14,409 nt of DNA from Gammaproteobacteria bacterium (GTDB lineage: Bacteria; Pseudomonadota; Gammaproteobacteria; Xanthomonadales; Xanthomonadaceae): the NCBI GenBank assembly GCA_024642445.1, contig JAHEBG010000006.1, positions 1-14,409 on the forward strand, written 5' to 3'. The position numbers were made by a program, and so were the translations under genes. This document shows, one piece after another, positions 1 to 7,827 of this stretch (within the stretch, counting starts at the first letter, position 1; each line of letters opens with the position of its first letter). The notes under the pieces were generated by a model. That model was not told the DNA's origin. It saw only the letters and a list, made by a program, of their open reading frames with translations, and made no database searches.

Positions 1-130
1 CATACACCACAACGCAAACTTCATAGCCGGCAGATTGCAATTGTCCTGCCAATAGGCAGAACTGCCGCTCCGCACCCCCTTGGCCGAGCGATTTAATCAA
101 CAACAGTATTCTGCGGCAATTATCGCTCAT
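1..130 (-). CDS. GT4-type glycosyltransferase, N-terminal fragment (cut by window edge)
   Basis: Only the first 43 codons are inside the window, and the gene continues past position 1. The reading frame starts at an ATG at 130-128 and translates to an N-terminus beginning MSDNCRRILLLIKSLGQGGA and then AER. A hydrophobic first beta strand followed by GGAER is typical of the N-terminal Rossmann domain of GT-B fold, family 4 glycosyltransferases, and the same GGAER signature occurs in the gene at 1559-2650. The start lies four bases after the flippase stop (TGA at 137-135). An AGGGTG ribosome-binding sequence (minus strand of 136-141) sits five bases before it, inside the flippase end, which suggests coupled translation. 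It would transfer a nucleotide-sugar residue in the cytoplasm, but sugar and acceptor cannot be inferred. The alternative ATG at 135-133 is rejected because it hits a stop after two codons. Confidence 0.75.
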   Translation of the reverse strand, partial: MSDNCRRILLLIKSLGQGGAERQFCLLAGQLQSAGYEVCVVVY

Positions 131-134
131 CGCA

Positions 135-1562
135 TCACCCTGATGGTTTTTTGCCACTGAAAATAGCAACCAACTGAGGCTTGAAATGCCAAGCTACCAG
201 CAAGCCAAACATAGTGAGACAACTTACCCTGACAATGAAGTGCGATATTTCGAATTCAACACCATTGGCAGCACCCATAGCGATGCCGGCTACAAGTATG
301 GCTATCATTAAAAAAAGGCTCTTGCCGAACCGAAGCGCCAGCCTTGCCTGTCTGCGGACAAGTAAGTAAATCCACAACAGCATCAACCCATAAACAAGTG
401 TCTGTGCCTTTGCAATGCCTGTTGGATTGACGTTTTTAGAAGCCCACAAGCTTAGTGCTACAAATAGCATGCCGCCGAATAACCATATAATGGACGCTTT
501 GTTCAATTGCTTGACGAGAATCAAATAAACAGCAATTGCTTGGAATAGGTTATACAACATCACCGAGGTAACCAACCAGGGCAGATACATGATGGCATGA
601 TCATAGGGTGGTTTCGCGAAGATATGGACGATTTCTCCTGAAAACGCTATTAACCCCAACCATGCCAGCGCGAAAAGAAAGCAGATCTCCTTGATACGCT
701 CTGCAAGTTTAGCGCTGCAATCACCGCCTGTGGCATTATAAAGTCGAGAGGCCTCGGTTAGCCAAACTGTTTGAATGACCGCGCCGAATAGCAGGCCAAT
801 GCCTGAAATTGATGCGGCAACCGCATATATGCCGGCCTCGGAAACTCCCCAGAACTGTGCGACCAGCCAGCGATCCATTGAGCTGATAATCCAGAAAATC
901 GGCGCACTAACAGCTGCAGGCAGGCCAATTTTGATAAGTTGCCAGGCCTGGGAAATGCCAGGAAATTCGAGTGGTTTGTTATGGCCGATTAGCGGGCTCG
1001 AAACCAATACTGCAGCCAACACACCAATGGTATAGCCACTTACCAAGGTAATCGCTTGGCTATGCCCCGAAAAACCACGTGCCAAAACCCAGGCATACAT
1101 GACAACACCGCCCGTTGTCATCGCCAAAGCCAACTTCAGGTATTGCCTTGAAGCTTTCATCCGGGATTGGCAGATTGAAAAAATCATGGTCGAAAAAATC
1201 CCCACTGCCAGCCACGGTGCCGACTCAGGACTTTGCTTGCCCCATAGCCACCACGCGACAGCCCCGATTGCCGCAGCGCAGACAGAAAGAACGATAGCCA
1301 GCGCCCAGATATGGCTCTCGATTTTATCGGCATCGTGCTTTGCTGCGCCAGGTATAGATTGCAGATAGGTGAGATCAAGGCCGAGCAGGGCAACAACCGA
1401 AACAAACGAGATATAGCTGTTAGCGAGTGCTGCAGTACCGAATTGCGCTGGAAGGAAAATTAGAGTAAGCAAGGGTAGCAGGAGTACACCCAAGCCCCTA
1501 GACAGGCCTTGCCCGATCAACACAAACAGGCTGCTGACCACTATTTTCCTGCTCTCGCTCAC
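135..1562 (-). CDS. Polysaccharide flippase, Wzx/PST-like (MOP superfamily)
   Basis: This 475-residue protein is almost entirely hydrophobic. Roughly 12 to 14 predicted membrane segments are spread from about residue 10 to residue 460, and there is no signal peptide or soluble domain. This length and layout match the oligosaccharide flippases (Wzx/RfbX, polysaccharide transporter family) that move undecaprenyl-diphosphate-linked saccharides from the cytoplasmic to the periplasmic face of the inner membrane. The N-terminus (small residues around GQGLSRGLGVLLLPLLT) is the usual first helix of the family. The start is a GTG at 1562-1560, sharing a GTGA tetranucleotide with the stop of the upstream glycosyltransferase. 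A GAGG ribosome-binding site (minus strand of 1570-1573) lies seven bases before it. Its position among glycosyltransferases supports the flippase role. The transported glycan is unknown. MurJ-like or teichoic-acid type transport is less likely given the neighbours. Confidence 0.85.
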   Translation of the reverse strand: MSESRKIVVSSLFVLIGQGLSRGLGVLLLPLLTLIFLPAQFGTAALANSYISFVSVVALLGLDLTYLQSIPGAAKHDADKIESHIWALAIVLSVCAAAIGAVAWWLWGKQSPESAPWLAVGIFSTMIFSICQSRMKASRQYLKLALAMTTGGVVMYAWVLARGFSGHSQAITLVSGYTIGVLAAVLVSSPLIGHNKPLEFPGISQAWQLIKIGLPAAVSAPIFWIISSMDRWLVAQFWGVSEAGIYAVAASISGIGLLFGAVIQTVWLTEASRLYNATGGDCSAKLAERIKEICFLFALAWLGLIAFSGEIVHIFAKPPYDHAIMYLPWLVTSVMLYNLFQAIAVYLILVKQLNKASIIWLFGGMLFVALSLWASKNVNPTGIAKAQTLVYGLMLLWIYLLVRRQARLALRFGKSLFLMIAILVAGIAMGAANGVEFEISHFIVRVSCLTMFGLLVAWHFKPQLVAIFSGKKPSG

Positions 1563-2650
1563 TGCTTGGCCTCGTGCAATAGATCCAGATATGCATTGGC
1601 AATATTTTTAATGGAAAATGCTGTCGCGTCCCAAGACGCGGAAACCAAGCTGCCGTTCAAAACGCCTTTAATTGTTTCTGCCATCTGCACGGTATTGCCA
1701 ATCGGCACTAAATGCCCGTATCGACCATCGGCCAATATCTGGCGCGGGCCGAACGGGCAATCCGTTGCTACCACGGGTATGCCATGCGCCAAGGCTTCCA
1801 AGAGTACATTCGGATAGCCTTCCGTTTCGGATGACAAAGCGAACGCATCGGCCCGTCTAAACCACGGATGTGGATTGGCTTGCTCGCCAAGCAAATGCAC
1901 ACGGCCTTGCAAACCCAATAATTCAATCTGTTTGGTTATGGCATTTTCAAGCGGTCCTGCACCGATCAAAACCAGGTGCTGCGGAATTATCGGCGCAAGC
2001 AGGGAATACGCATCGATCAACAATGTGAAATTCTTTTGCCAGACTAGCCTGCCTACGCTCAGGATAAATCTATGCGGAAACACCGAAAGCGCAGTATCCG
2101 CTTGTTCAGCAAGCAGCTTAAGCTTGCCCGCATCCACTGGATTGGGAATGGATTTGACCATCACCTTAGAGTTTGTGATTTCAGCAAGCTCTTTTGCCAC
2201 CCCATCCGAGACGCCTATTGCGCCGTTGGCATATCGGTATAGAGCCTTTTTCAAGATCGAAAGCGTTTTGCTGCTTGAATTTCTCGATGCGCAAGCTTCT
2301 CGAATGACCAAGGTTGCACCGGAATGCACTACTGCACGCGCAGCACAGGCCAGGAGATTGGTGCCAGTTCCGGTAGTTAAGTAAACAACTTTGTGATTAC
2401 GGCTAAACTCGCGACAAAAGAAGAAAAATGCATGGAATGCCAACCGTATGCCCTTAAAGTAACTGGGCGCAAGGACTCGTAGGCGAACGCCCTGGGGTAC
2501 TGCATTACGCAACGCATCTGCTTCACGTAAACAGATTATCTCGACATCACAATTCTCGGAAAACTGTCTGGCTAGCATCAACATCACGCGCTCGGCACCG
2601 CCCAGTGCCAAATCGGACATAACAATTCGAATTGATGTGCCACCATTCAC
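1559..2650 (-). CDS. Glycosyltransferase family 4 (GT-B fold)
   Basis: This is a 363-residue cytoplasmic glycosyltransferase expected to add a sugar from a nucleotide-sugar donor to a lipid-linked or glycan acceptor with retention of configuration. The N-terminal acceptor domain carries GGAER at residues 17-21. The C-terminal donor domain starts near SVGRLVWQKNF (198-208), continues through the LIGAGP strand (228-233), and has the E-x7-E signature at Glu277 and Glu285 (EGYPNVLLE) followed by the GIPVVATDCPFGP loop. This is the full set expected of family GT4. The start is GTG at 2650-2648, supported by a perfect AAGGAG (minus strand of 2659-2664) eight bases upstream. It overlaps the previous gene's TGA by four bases, and its own stop overlaps the flippase start by four, so the three genes look translationally coupled. 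Sugar specificity is not readable. Confidence 0.88.
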   Translation of the reverse strand: MNGGTSIRIVMSDLALGGAERVMLMLARQFSENCDVEIICLREADALRNAVPQGVRLRVLAPSYFKGIRLAFHAFFFFCREFSRNHKVVYLTTGTGTNLLACAARAVVHSGATLVIREACASRNSSSKTLSILKKALYRYANGAIGVSDGVAKELAEITNSKVMVKSIPNPVDAGKLKLLAEQADTALSVFPHRFILSVGRLVWQKNFTLLIDAYSLLAPIIPQHLVLIGAGPLENAITKQIELLGLQGRVHLLGEQANPHPWFRRADAFALSSETEGYPNVLLEALAHGIPVVATDCPFGPRQILADGRYGHLVPIGNTVQMAETIKGVLNGSLVSASWDATAFSIKNIANAYLDLLHEAKQ

Positions 2651-3849
2651 TCGCGCTGCTCCTTAAGCATGGAGCAAAGCAGCTTATGGTATTGATCTGC
2701 GGTCACTGCCCAGCTGCTACAAGCCTGCAGATGCATTTTACCCCGATGCCCCATAGCAAGCCATTGTGGCATATCCAACAGGCAGCGCCGAATTCCTGAG
2801 GCGAGTGCCTCAACATCATCAGGTTTAAATAACCAGCCGTTTTCGCCATCGCGCACTAAATCGACTACGCCTGGCAAATCGGCACATAGCACCGGAAGCC
2901 CCGAAGCCACCGCCTCGGCCAGCACATTGGGACGGCCTTCGTTGCGGCTTGACAACACAAATACATCGGCATTGGCGTAACACTCCGGCATTTGATTCGG
3001 AGAAATCAAGCCCATCAATCGAATATTCTTGCTCAGCCCGAAGGCCTGCAAACACGTTTGCAGACGATCACGCTCTGGCCCTTCGCCCACGATAACGAGC
3101 TCAATATCTGCCTCCGCCATCATCTTTGCTAAGGCAGAAATCAAGATATCGAACCCTTTCACAGGCAACAAACTGCCTACTGCCAGCAGCCTTATTGCCT
3201 GCCCTTGAATTCTTGGCGTATGCCTATTATTGAAAAAAGCATCCGAAACACCGTTAGGGCTATGGCAAATCTTGTCTGCATATTTTGGGTATTGTGCTTG
3301 CAAATCCAAGCACATCGCTTTAGATACACAGACCACTGCATTGGCTTGCGTTACTACCGAGTCCAACAGCCATCTGAACAAAATACCGCCACGAGCCTTT
3401 TCCACATCGCTGCCGCGGAGTGTTACCAGCACGGGCTTTCCTGTCATTCGACCCAGGATAATTGCCAACAGGCCACAAACCGACCAATTGCCATGAATGG
3501 CCTGTGCATGGCGTGAACGGAACAGGCCGTTAAGGAACAGGGAGGACAACAACAGCGGCAACAGCAAGAATGCGAATGGCTTTCTGCGTAAAGAAGGTAA
3601 AACTCCTCCCGAGCCGCTTAATAACTGCCAGCGCTTGAATGCATAACGCGCTGGATGTACTTTCACACCATCCAATTCATTGATTGAATCCAGCGTATCA
3701 TCCGGGCAAACCACATCCACATTCCACCATGGCAGTAAAGCCGAATACAGCCGGTGTACGAAAATTCCTGAAGATGAGCTCTCACGCAGCGGATATGACG
3801 TTGACAACGCCAGCAGCCGCTGACGCTGATCATTCATCTTTTCAATCAT
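2647..3849 (-). CDS. Glycosyltransferase family 4 (GT-B fold)
   Basis: This is a 400-residue GT-B glycosyltransferase. The N-terminal domain contains the STSYP...SGIF start typical of GT4 enzymes (residues 16-30), a hydrophobic stretch around 92-109 that may bind the membrane, and TLRGSDVE (143-150). The donor-binding domain has SPNGV (197-201), AVGSLLPVKGFD (223-234, with Lys231 in the usual phosphate-contacting position), IVGEGPE (253-259) and the E-x7-E pair Glu304/Glu312. A cytoplasmic or peripheral membrane sugar transferase acting on the glycan of this operon is inferred. The ATG at 3849 overlaps the GT2 stop by eight bases. A second ATG at codon 5 (3837) would start just after that stop and is an equally reasonable start, and neither has a strong ribosome-binding site. 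It resembles colanic-acid or exopolysaccharide GT4 enzymes, but the donor is unknown. Confidence 0.87.
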   Translation of the reverse strand: MIEKMNDQRQRLLALSTSYPLRESSSSGIFVHRLYSALLPWWNVDVVCPDDTLDSINELDGVKVHPARYAFKRWQLLSGSGGVLPSLRRKPFAFLLLPLLLSSLFLNGLFRSRHAQAIHGNWSVCGLLAIILGRMTGKPVLVTLRGSDVEKARGGILFRWLLDSVVTQANAVVCVSKAMCLDLQAQYPKYADKICHSPNGVSDAFFNNRHTPRIQGQAIRLLAVGSLLPVKGFDILISALAKMMAEADIELVIVGEGPERDRLQTCLQAFGLSKNIRLMGLISPNQMPECYANADVFVLSSRNEGRPNVLAEAVASGLPVLCADLPGVVDLVRDGENGWLFKPDDVEALASGIRRCLLDMPQWLAMGHRGKMHLQACSSWAVTADQYHKLLCSMLKEQRE

Positions 3850-4744
3850 ATCTGCGGTACATCAACGCGGTAATCTGCTCCGAGATCAGCCCGATAAGGA
3901 AAATGATGACCGAAGCACTGAACAGAAGCGTACTCATATTGGTCAGACGCCCTTCGGTAAAATAGGTATAGGCGTAATAACCGATACCAGTGAGAAAGAA
4001 GCCCAGCGCGGTGGGCGCAAACAATTTTACCGGTGAAAACAACGTAGCAATCTTAAAGATGATCAGTAGAAACCGAACGCCATCCTGCAAGGGGCGAATA
4101 TGGCTCTGAGTGCCCAGGCGCTGCAATACATCAACCGGCACATACTTCACCGGGTACCCGCTCCGGAAAAAAGCCATTGTGCTGGTGGTAGGGTAAGAGA
4201 ATCCGTTCGGCAACAGGTGCAGGAACTCCTTGAACTTGTCGGCTCGCACGGCGCGGAACCCCGAGGTCAGATCATCGATGCGATGGCCGGTCATCCAGCT
4301 GGCCAGCCGGTTGTATAGACCATTGGCCAGACCCCGCCCGAAACTGGCCTGACCGTTACGGCTGCGCGCGCCCACAACCATATCGTAGCCGTCATTGAGT
4401 GCGCCCAACAGTTTGTCGATATCTTCAGGCCGGTGCTGCCCGTCAGCGTCCATAAATATCAGGATTTCACCGGTGGCAGCCTTTGCCCCCCGTTTGATGC
4501 TGGCGCCGTTTCCCATCGAGTATGGGTTGGATAATACCGTGACCCCAGTACGCTTTGCCTGTTCGGCCGTGTCGTCAGTAGAGCCGTCATTCACAACGAT
4601 GATTTCCGCAACAGGATAGCGGGCACGCAACGCCGATAGAAAGCGCTGCAATCCGTCCGATTCGTTTTTTGCCGGCAATACGATGGAAATCGACATGTGT
4701 CGCCCGGTTGATAGGGAGGTTTTAGAGTACCGAAGTTCGTTCAT
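3842..4744 (-). CDS. Glycosyltransferase family 2, dolichol-phosphate-mannose-synthase-like, with C-terminal membrane anchor
   Basis: This is a 300-residue GT-A fold transferase. The N-terminal catalytic domain shows SIVLPAKNE (20-28), the nucleotide-binding DGSTDD (53-58), the metal-binding DAD (99-101, in MDADGQH) and DLTSGFR (158-164), as in DPM1/polyprenyl-phosphate glycosyltransferases. Two hydrophobic segments at about 242-262 and 272-292 would anchor it in the inner membrane, an arrangement seen in bacterial undecaprenyl-phosphate sugar transferases. It is the first gene of the minus-strand glycan operon and could load a sugar onto the lipid carrier, but this is inference. The listed ATG at 4744 has an AGGA 13 bases upstream, which is rather far. 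A start at Met17 (ATG at 4696) would place the conserved domain right at the N-terminus, as in many relatives, so the first 16 residues are uncertain. Confidence 0.87.
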   Translation of the reverse strand: MNELRYSKTSLSTGRHMSISIVLPAKNESDGLQRFLSALRARYPVAEIIVVNDGSTDDTAEQAKRTGVTVLSNPYSMGNGASIKRGAKAATGEILIFMDADGQHRPEDIDKLLGALNDGYDMVVGARSRNGQASFGRGLANGLYNRLASWMTGHRIDDLTSGFRAVRADKFKEFLHLLPNGFSYPTTSTMAFFRSGYPVKYVPVDVLQRLGTQSHIRPLQDGVRFLLIIFKIATLFSPVKLFAPTALGFFLTGIGYYAYTYFTEGRLTNMSTLLFSASVIIFLIGLISEQITALMYRRYD

Positions 4745-4840
4745 ATTGGCACGTTTTTCCTGAAAATGAGGGCTAAATCCCTTTTTCCACTGGAGTTTTT
4801 GCGGTAAGCTTCAAGGCTAAGGGGACATCATAGGCTACGC
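4745..4840. promoter_or_regulatory. Divergent intergenic region between glycan operon and pilB
   Basis: This 96-bp gap separates two outward-facing start codons, so promoters for the minus-strand glycan operon and for pilB most likely lie in or around it. I could not assign a convincing sigma-70 box pair in either direction. A TTGGCACG at 4746-4753 resembles the -24 half of a sigma-54 promoter, but the matching GC at -12 is absent. A small AGGG/CCCT inverted repeat spans 4769-4782 and is followed by T residues. The existence of promoters is inferred from gene orientation only. Confidence 0.4.
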
Positions 4841-6562
4841 ATGAACGCACAATCCGCCAATCTTGTGGGAATTACCGGCATCGCACGTCGCCTGGTGCAG
4901 GACGGCGCCCTGAATGAAGCCGATGCCCGTACTGCGCTTACTGAGGCCGGCAATGATAAAAAGTCGGTTCAGAAATACCTGTTAGACAAGAAGCTGGTCA
5001 CACCCACCGCCTTGGCCACGGCATTTTCTATGGAGTTCGGCCTGCCTTTGTTTGACCTGGGTAGCCTGGATCTCAGCCAATCGGCTGCCAAGATGATCTC
5101 CGAGGAACTGGCCAACAAACAACAGGTAATTCCGCTTCTCAAACGCGGCCAAAAACTGTTCGTTGCCATTGCCGACCCAACCAACAGCGCCGCACTGGAT
5201 GCTGTGAAGTTCGCAGCCAATTCACTGGTAGAGCCGGTGGTGGTGGCCGAAGATGCCCTGAAAAAAGCTCTGGAATTGGCATATAACGCACCTACCGACG
5301 TACTGGATGACAGCGGTGACGACGAGCTGATCAATCTGGAATCCATCGGCGGCGATGAAGACATCCAGGAAGAGAAAGGCGATAACAAGGCCGATGACAC
5401 CCCAGTCGTCAAATTTGTCAATAAACAGCTGACCGATGCCATCCGTCGTGGCGCATCCGATATCCATTTCGAGCCCTATGAAAACGAGTCGCGCGTACGC
5501 TTCCGTACCGACGGCATTTTGCGGGTGGTGGCAAAAGCACCGGTGGTCTTGCACCCACGTATGGCGGCGCGCTTGAAAGTCATGGCCGCACTCGATATTG
5601 CCGAAAAACGGGTGCCGCAAGACGGCCGCATCAAATTGAATCTGTCGAAAACCAAGCAGATGGATTTCCGTGTCAGCACCCTGCCTACCTTGTTTGGCGA
5701 AAAGATAGTCCTGCGTCTTCTGGACGGCTCCGCAGCCAAGCTGGGCATTGAAAAACTGGGTTATGAAGACGATCAGATGCAGATGTATCTGGAGGCGTTG
5801 CAGAAACCGTACGGAATGATTCTGGTTACAGGTCCCACCGGCTCGGGTAAAACGGTGTCACTGTACTCCGGTCTGAATATTCTGAATACGCCGGAACGCA
5901 ATATTTCTACGGCGGAAGATCCGGTGGAAATCCGTGTGCCGGGCATCAATCAGGTACAAGTCAGTAATAAAAAAGGCATGACCTTTGCTGCAGCCCTGCG
6001 TTCGTTCCTTCGTCAGGATCCCGACATTATCATGGTGGGTGAGATTCGCGATCTGGAGACCGCTGAAATCGCCATCAAAGCCGCCCAAACCGGCCACTTG
6101 GTACTGTCCACCTTGCACACCAACGATGCGCCACAAACCATTTCACGCCTGATGAATATGGGCATCGCCCCTTACAACATCACTTCCTCGGTGACCCTGG
6201 TCATTGCCCAGCGCTTGGCACGCCGATTGCATGACTGCAAAAAACCGATGAAGAACCCGTTGCCCCCAGCGGCACTGTTGAAAGAAGGCTACACCCAGGA
6301 AGAAATCGATACCGGCATCACCTTGTATGAACCCATCGGCTGTGACGAATGCACCGAAGGCTATAAAGGCCGTGTCGGCATATATCAAGTCATGCCAATG
6401 AACGAAGCCATCCAGGAAATCATACTGGAAGGTGGCAACGCCCTCGAAATAGGCCGTGCCGCCGAAAAATCCGGCGTACGCGATCTACGAAAATCCGCGC
6501 TCTACAAAGCCAAGATGGGCGTTACCAGCCTGGCTGAAATCAACCGTGTAACCAAGGATTAA
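4841..6562 (+). CDS. pilB: Type IV pilus extension ATPase PilB
   Basis: This is a 573-residue cytoplasmic hexameric motor ATPase of the GspE/PilB family that powers pilin polymerisation from the inner membrane platform. Residues about 40-150 form the MshEN-type N-terminal domain, followed by an acidic linker (about 155-186). The ATPase core has ASDIHFEPYE (205-214), Walker A GPTGSGKT (331-338), the Walker B region DPDIIMVGEIRD (393-404) and the His box TGHLVLSTLHTND (417-429). Near the C-terminus the family's zinc-binding tetracysteine is altered: I see only Cys466, Cys501 and Cys504, with His464 close to where the first Cys would be. Length is normal for PilB. No in-frame start lies between this ATG and an upstream TAA at 4805. 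pilC follows after two bases. A GspE role in type II secretion is unlikely because pilC and pilD follow with no gsp genes visible. Confidence 0.95.
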   Translation: MNAQSANLVGITGIARRLVQDGALNEADARTALTEAGNDKKSVQKYLLDKKLVTPTALATAFSMEFGLPLFDLGSLDLSQSAAKMISEELANKQQVIPLLKRGQKLFVAIADPTNSAALDAVKFAANSLVEPVVVAEDALKKALELAYNAPTDVLDDSGDDELINLESIGGDEDIQEEKGDNKADDTPVVKFVNKQLTDAIRRGASDIHFEPYENESRVRFRTDGILRVVAKAPVVLHPRMAARLKVMAALDIAEKRVPQDGRIKLNLSKTKQMDFRVSTLPTLFGEKIVLRLLDGSAAKLGIEKLGYEDDQMQMYLEALQKPYGMILVTGPTGSGKTVSLYSGLNILNTPERNISTAEDPVEIRVPGINQVQVSNKKGMTFAAALRSFLRQDPDIIMVGEIRDLETAEIAIKAAQTGHLVLSTLHTNDAPQTISRLMNMGIAPYNITSSVTLVIAQRLARRLHDCKKPMKNPLPPAALLKEGYTQEEIDTGITLYEPIGCDECTEGYKGRVGIYQVMPMNEAIQEIILEGGNALEIGRAAEKSGVRDLRKSALYKAKMGVTSLAEINRVTKD

Positions 6563-6564
6563 TT

Positions 6565-7827
6565 ATGGCCGCCTCCCGCTCAGCTGTCCGCAACAGCACG
6601 AAACCCAAACCGAACCCCAGTGACATCCTGCAGCAGTTCACTTGGGAGGGCACCGATAAACGTGGCGTCAAGATGAAAGGCGAAGAGGCGGCCAAGTCGG
6701 AAAATGCACTGAAAATCGAGCTGCGTAAGCGCGGCATCAGCAACCCCGTAGTTAAACCGGTATCCAAACCGATTTTCGGTGCCGCCGGAAAAACCATTAC
6801 CGGCCAAGACATTGCTGTATTTTCCCGGCAGTTGGCTACCATGATGCAGTCCGGCATTCCGATGGTCCAGGCTTTTAGCATCGTGGCTGGCGGGCAAAAG
6901 AACATCCGTATGCAGAATCTACTGGAAAGCATCGGTGCCGATATCGCCAGCGGTACTGCCCTATCCGAAGCTTTGGCCAAACATCCTATTCAATTCGACG
7001 CCCTTTACCAGAATCTGGTGAATGCCGGTGAAAGTGCCGGCGTGCTTGATACCGTGCTCGATTCGATTGCCAATTACAAGGAAAACATCGAAACCTTGAA
7101 GGGTAAAATCAAGAAAGCATTGTTCTATCCGGCAGTGGTAATTGCAGTAGCTTTTCTGGTTTCAGCGGTATTGTTGATTTTCGTGGTGCCTACCTTCCAG
7201 AATCTGTTCAAAGGCTTTGGTGCCGATCTGCCTGCGTTCACCTTAATGATCATCGGGGCTTCAGATTTCGTCATCGCTTGGTGGTGGTTGATATTCGGGG
7301 GAATCATTGGTGCGATTTTTCTTACCATCAGCAGCCTGAAACGCTCACGTGCGTTCGCAGAATTCGTTGACCGCCTTCTGTTGCGCGTTCCCATTATCGG
7401 CGAGATTATGAAAAACTCGGCAATCGCCCGCTTCTCCCGAACCTTAGCCGTAACCTTCAAAGCCGGCGTACCGCTGGTAGATGCTTTAGGTACCGTAGCC
7501 GGCGCCACCGGCAACATCGTGTATGAAGATGCGGTAATGCGCATCAAGGATGACGTCGCAACCGGTTACCCTTTGAATGTCGCCATGAAGCAAGTCAATG
7601 TGTTTCCGCATATGGTGATGCAGATGACCGCCATCGGTGAAGAAGCCGGCGCACTGGATGCCATGCTGTTCAAAGTGGCCGATTTCTACGAGCAGGAAGT
7701 CAACAATGCCGTGGATGCGCTATCCAGCCTGATTGAACCGATGGTGATGATCGTAATCGGCGGCGTGGTCGGGTCGATGGTCATTGGCATGTACCTGCCG
7801 GTGTTTAAACTGGCGGCAGCGATTTAA
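6565..7827 (+). CDS. pilC: Type IV pilus inner-membrane platform protein PilC
   Basis: This 420-residue polytopic inner-membrane protein is the platform that couples the PilB (extension) and PilT (retraction) ATPases to pilin insertion. It shows two copies of the T2SSF/GspF domain, about residues 85-208 and 289-411. Each contains a matching GE-x-AG-x-x-D signature (NAGESAGVLD at 153-162 and AIGEEAGALD at 356-365). Hydrophobic membrane segments lie at about 186-209, 235-257 and 390-413. The N-terminal 25 residues are rich in Ser, Lys and Pro and look flexible. The start is the ATG two bases after the pilB TAA, with AAGGA at 6554-6558 six bases upstream. Its TAA shares one base with the pilD ATG. 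Length is typical of PilC. Confidence 0.95.
   Translation: MAASRSAVRNSTKPKPNPSDILQQFTWEGTDKRGVKMKGEEAAKSENALKIELRKRGISNPVVKPVSKPIFGAAGKTITGQDIAVFSRQLATMMQSGIPMVQAFSIVAGGQKNIRMQNLLESIGADIASGTALSEALAKHPIQFDALYQNLVNAGESAGVLDTVLDSIANYKENIETLKGKIKKALFYPAVVIAVAFLVSAVLLIFVVPTFQNLFKGFGADLPAFTLMIIGASDFVIAWWWLIFGGIIGAIFLTISSLKRSRAFAEFVDRLLLRVPIIGEIMKNSAIARFSRTLAVTFKAGVPLVDALGTVAGATGNIVYEDAVMRIKDDVATGYPLNVAMKQVNVFPHMVMQMTAIGEEAGALDAMLFKVADFYEQEVNNAVDALSSLIEPMVMIVIGGVVGSMVIGMYLPVFKLAAAI

Noticed and set aside
1875..2384. 169-codon plus-strand open frame opposite a GT4 gene
   Set aside because: Antisense shadow of a gene with a full GT4 motif set; the composition is not protein-like.
4746..4761. Possible sigma-54 promoter (TTGGCACG) before pilB
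   Set aside because: The invariant GC of the -12 element at the required spacing is CT here, so only half of the site matches.
4769..4786. AGGG-N6-CCCT plus T-run resembling a small terminator
   Set aside because: The stem is only four base pairs, and it lies upstream of both divergent genes, where no transcript needs to end.
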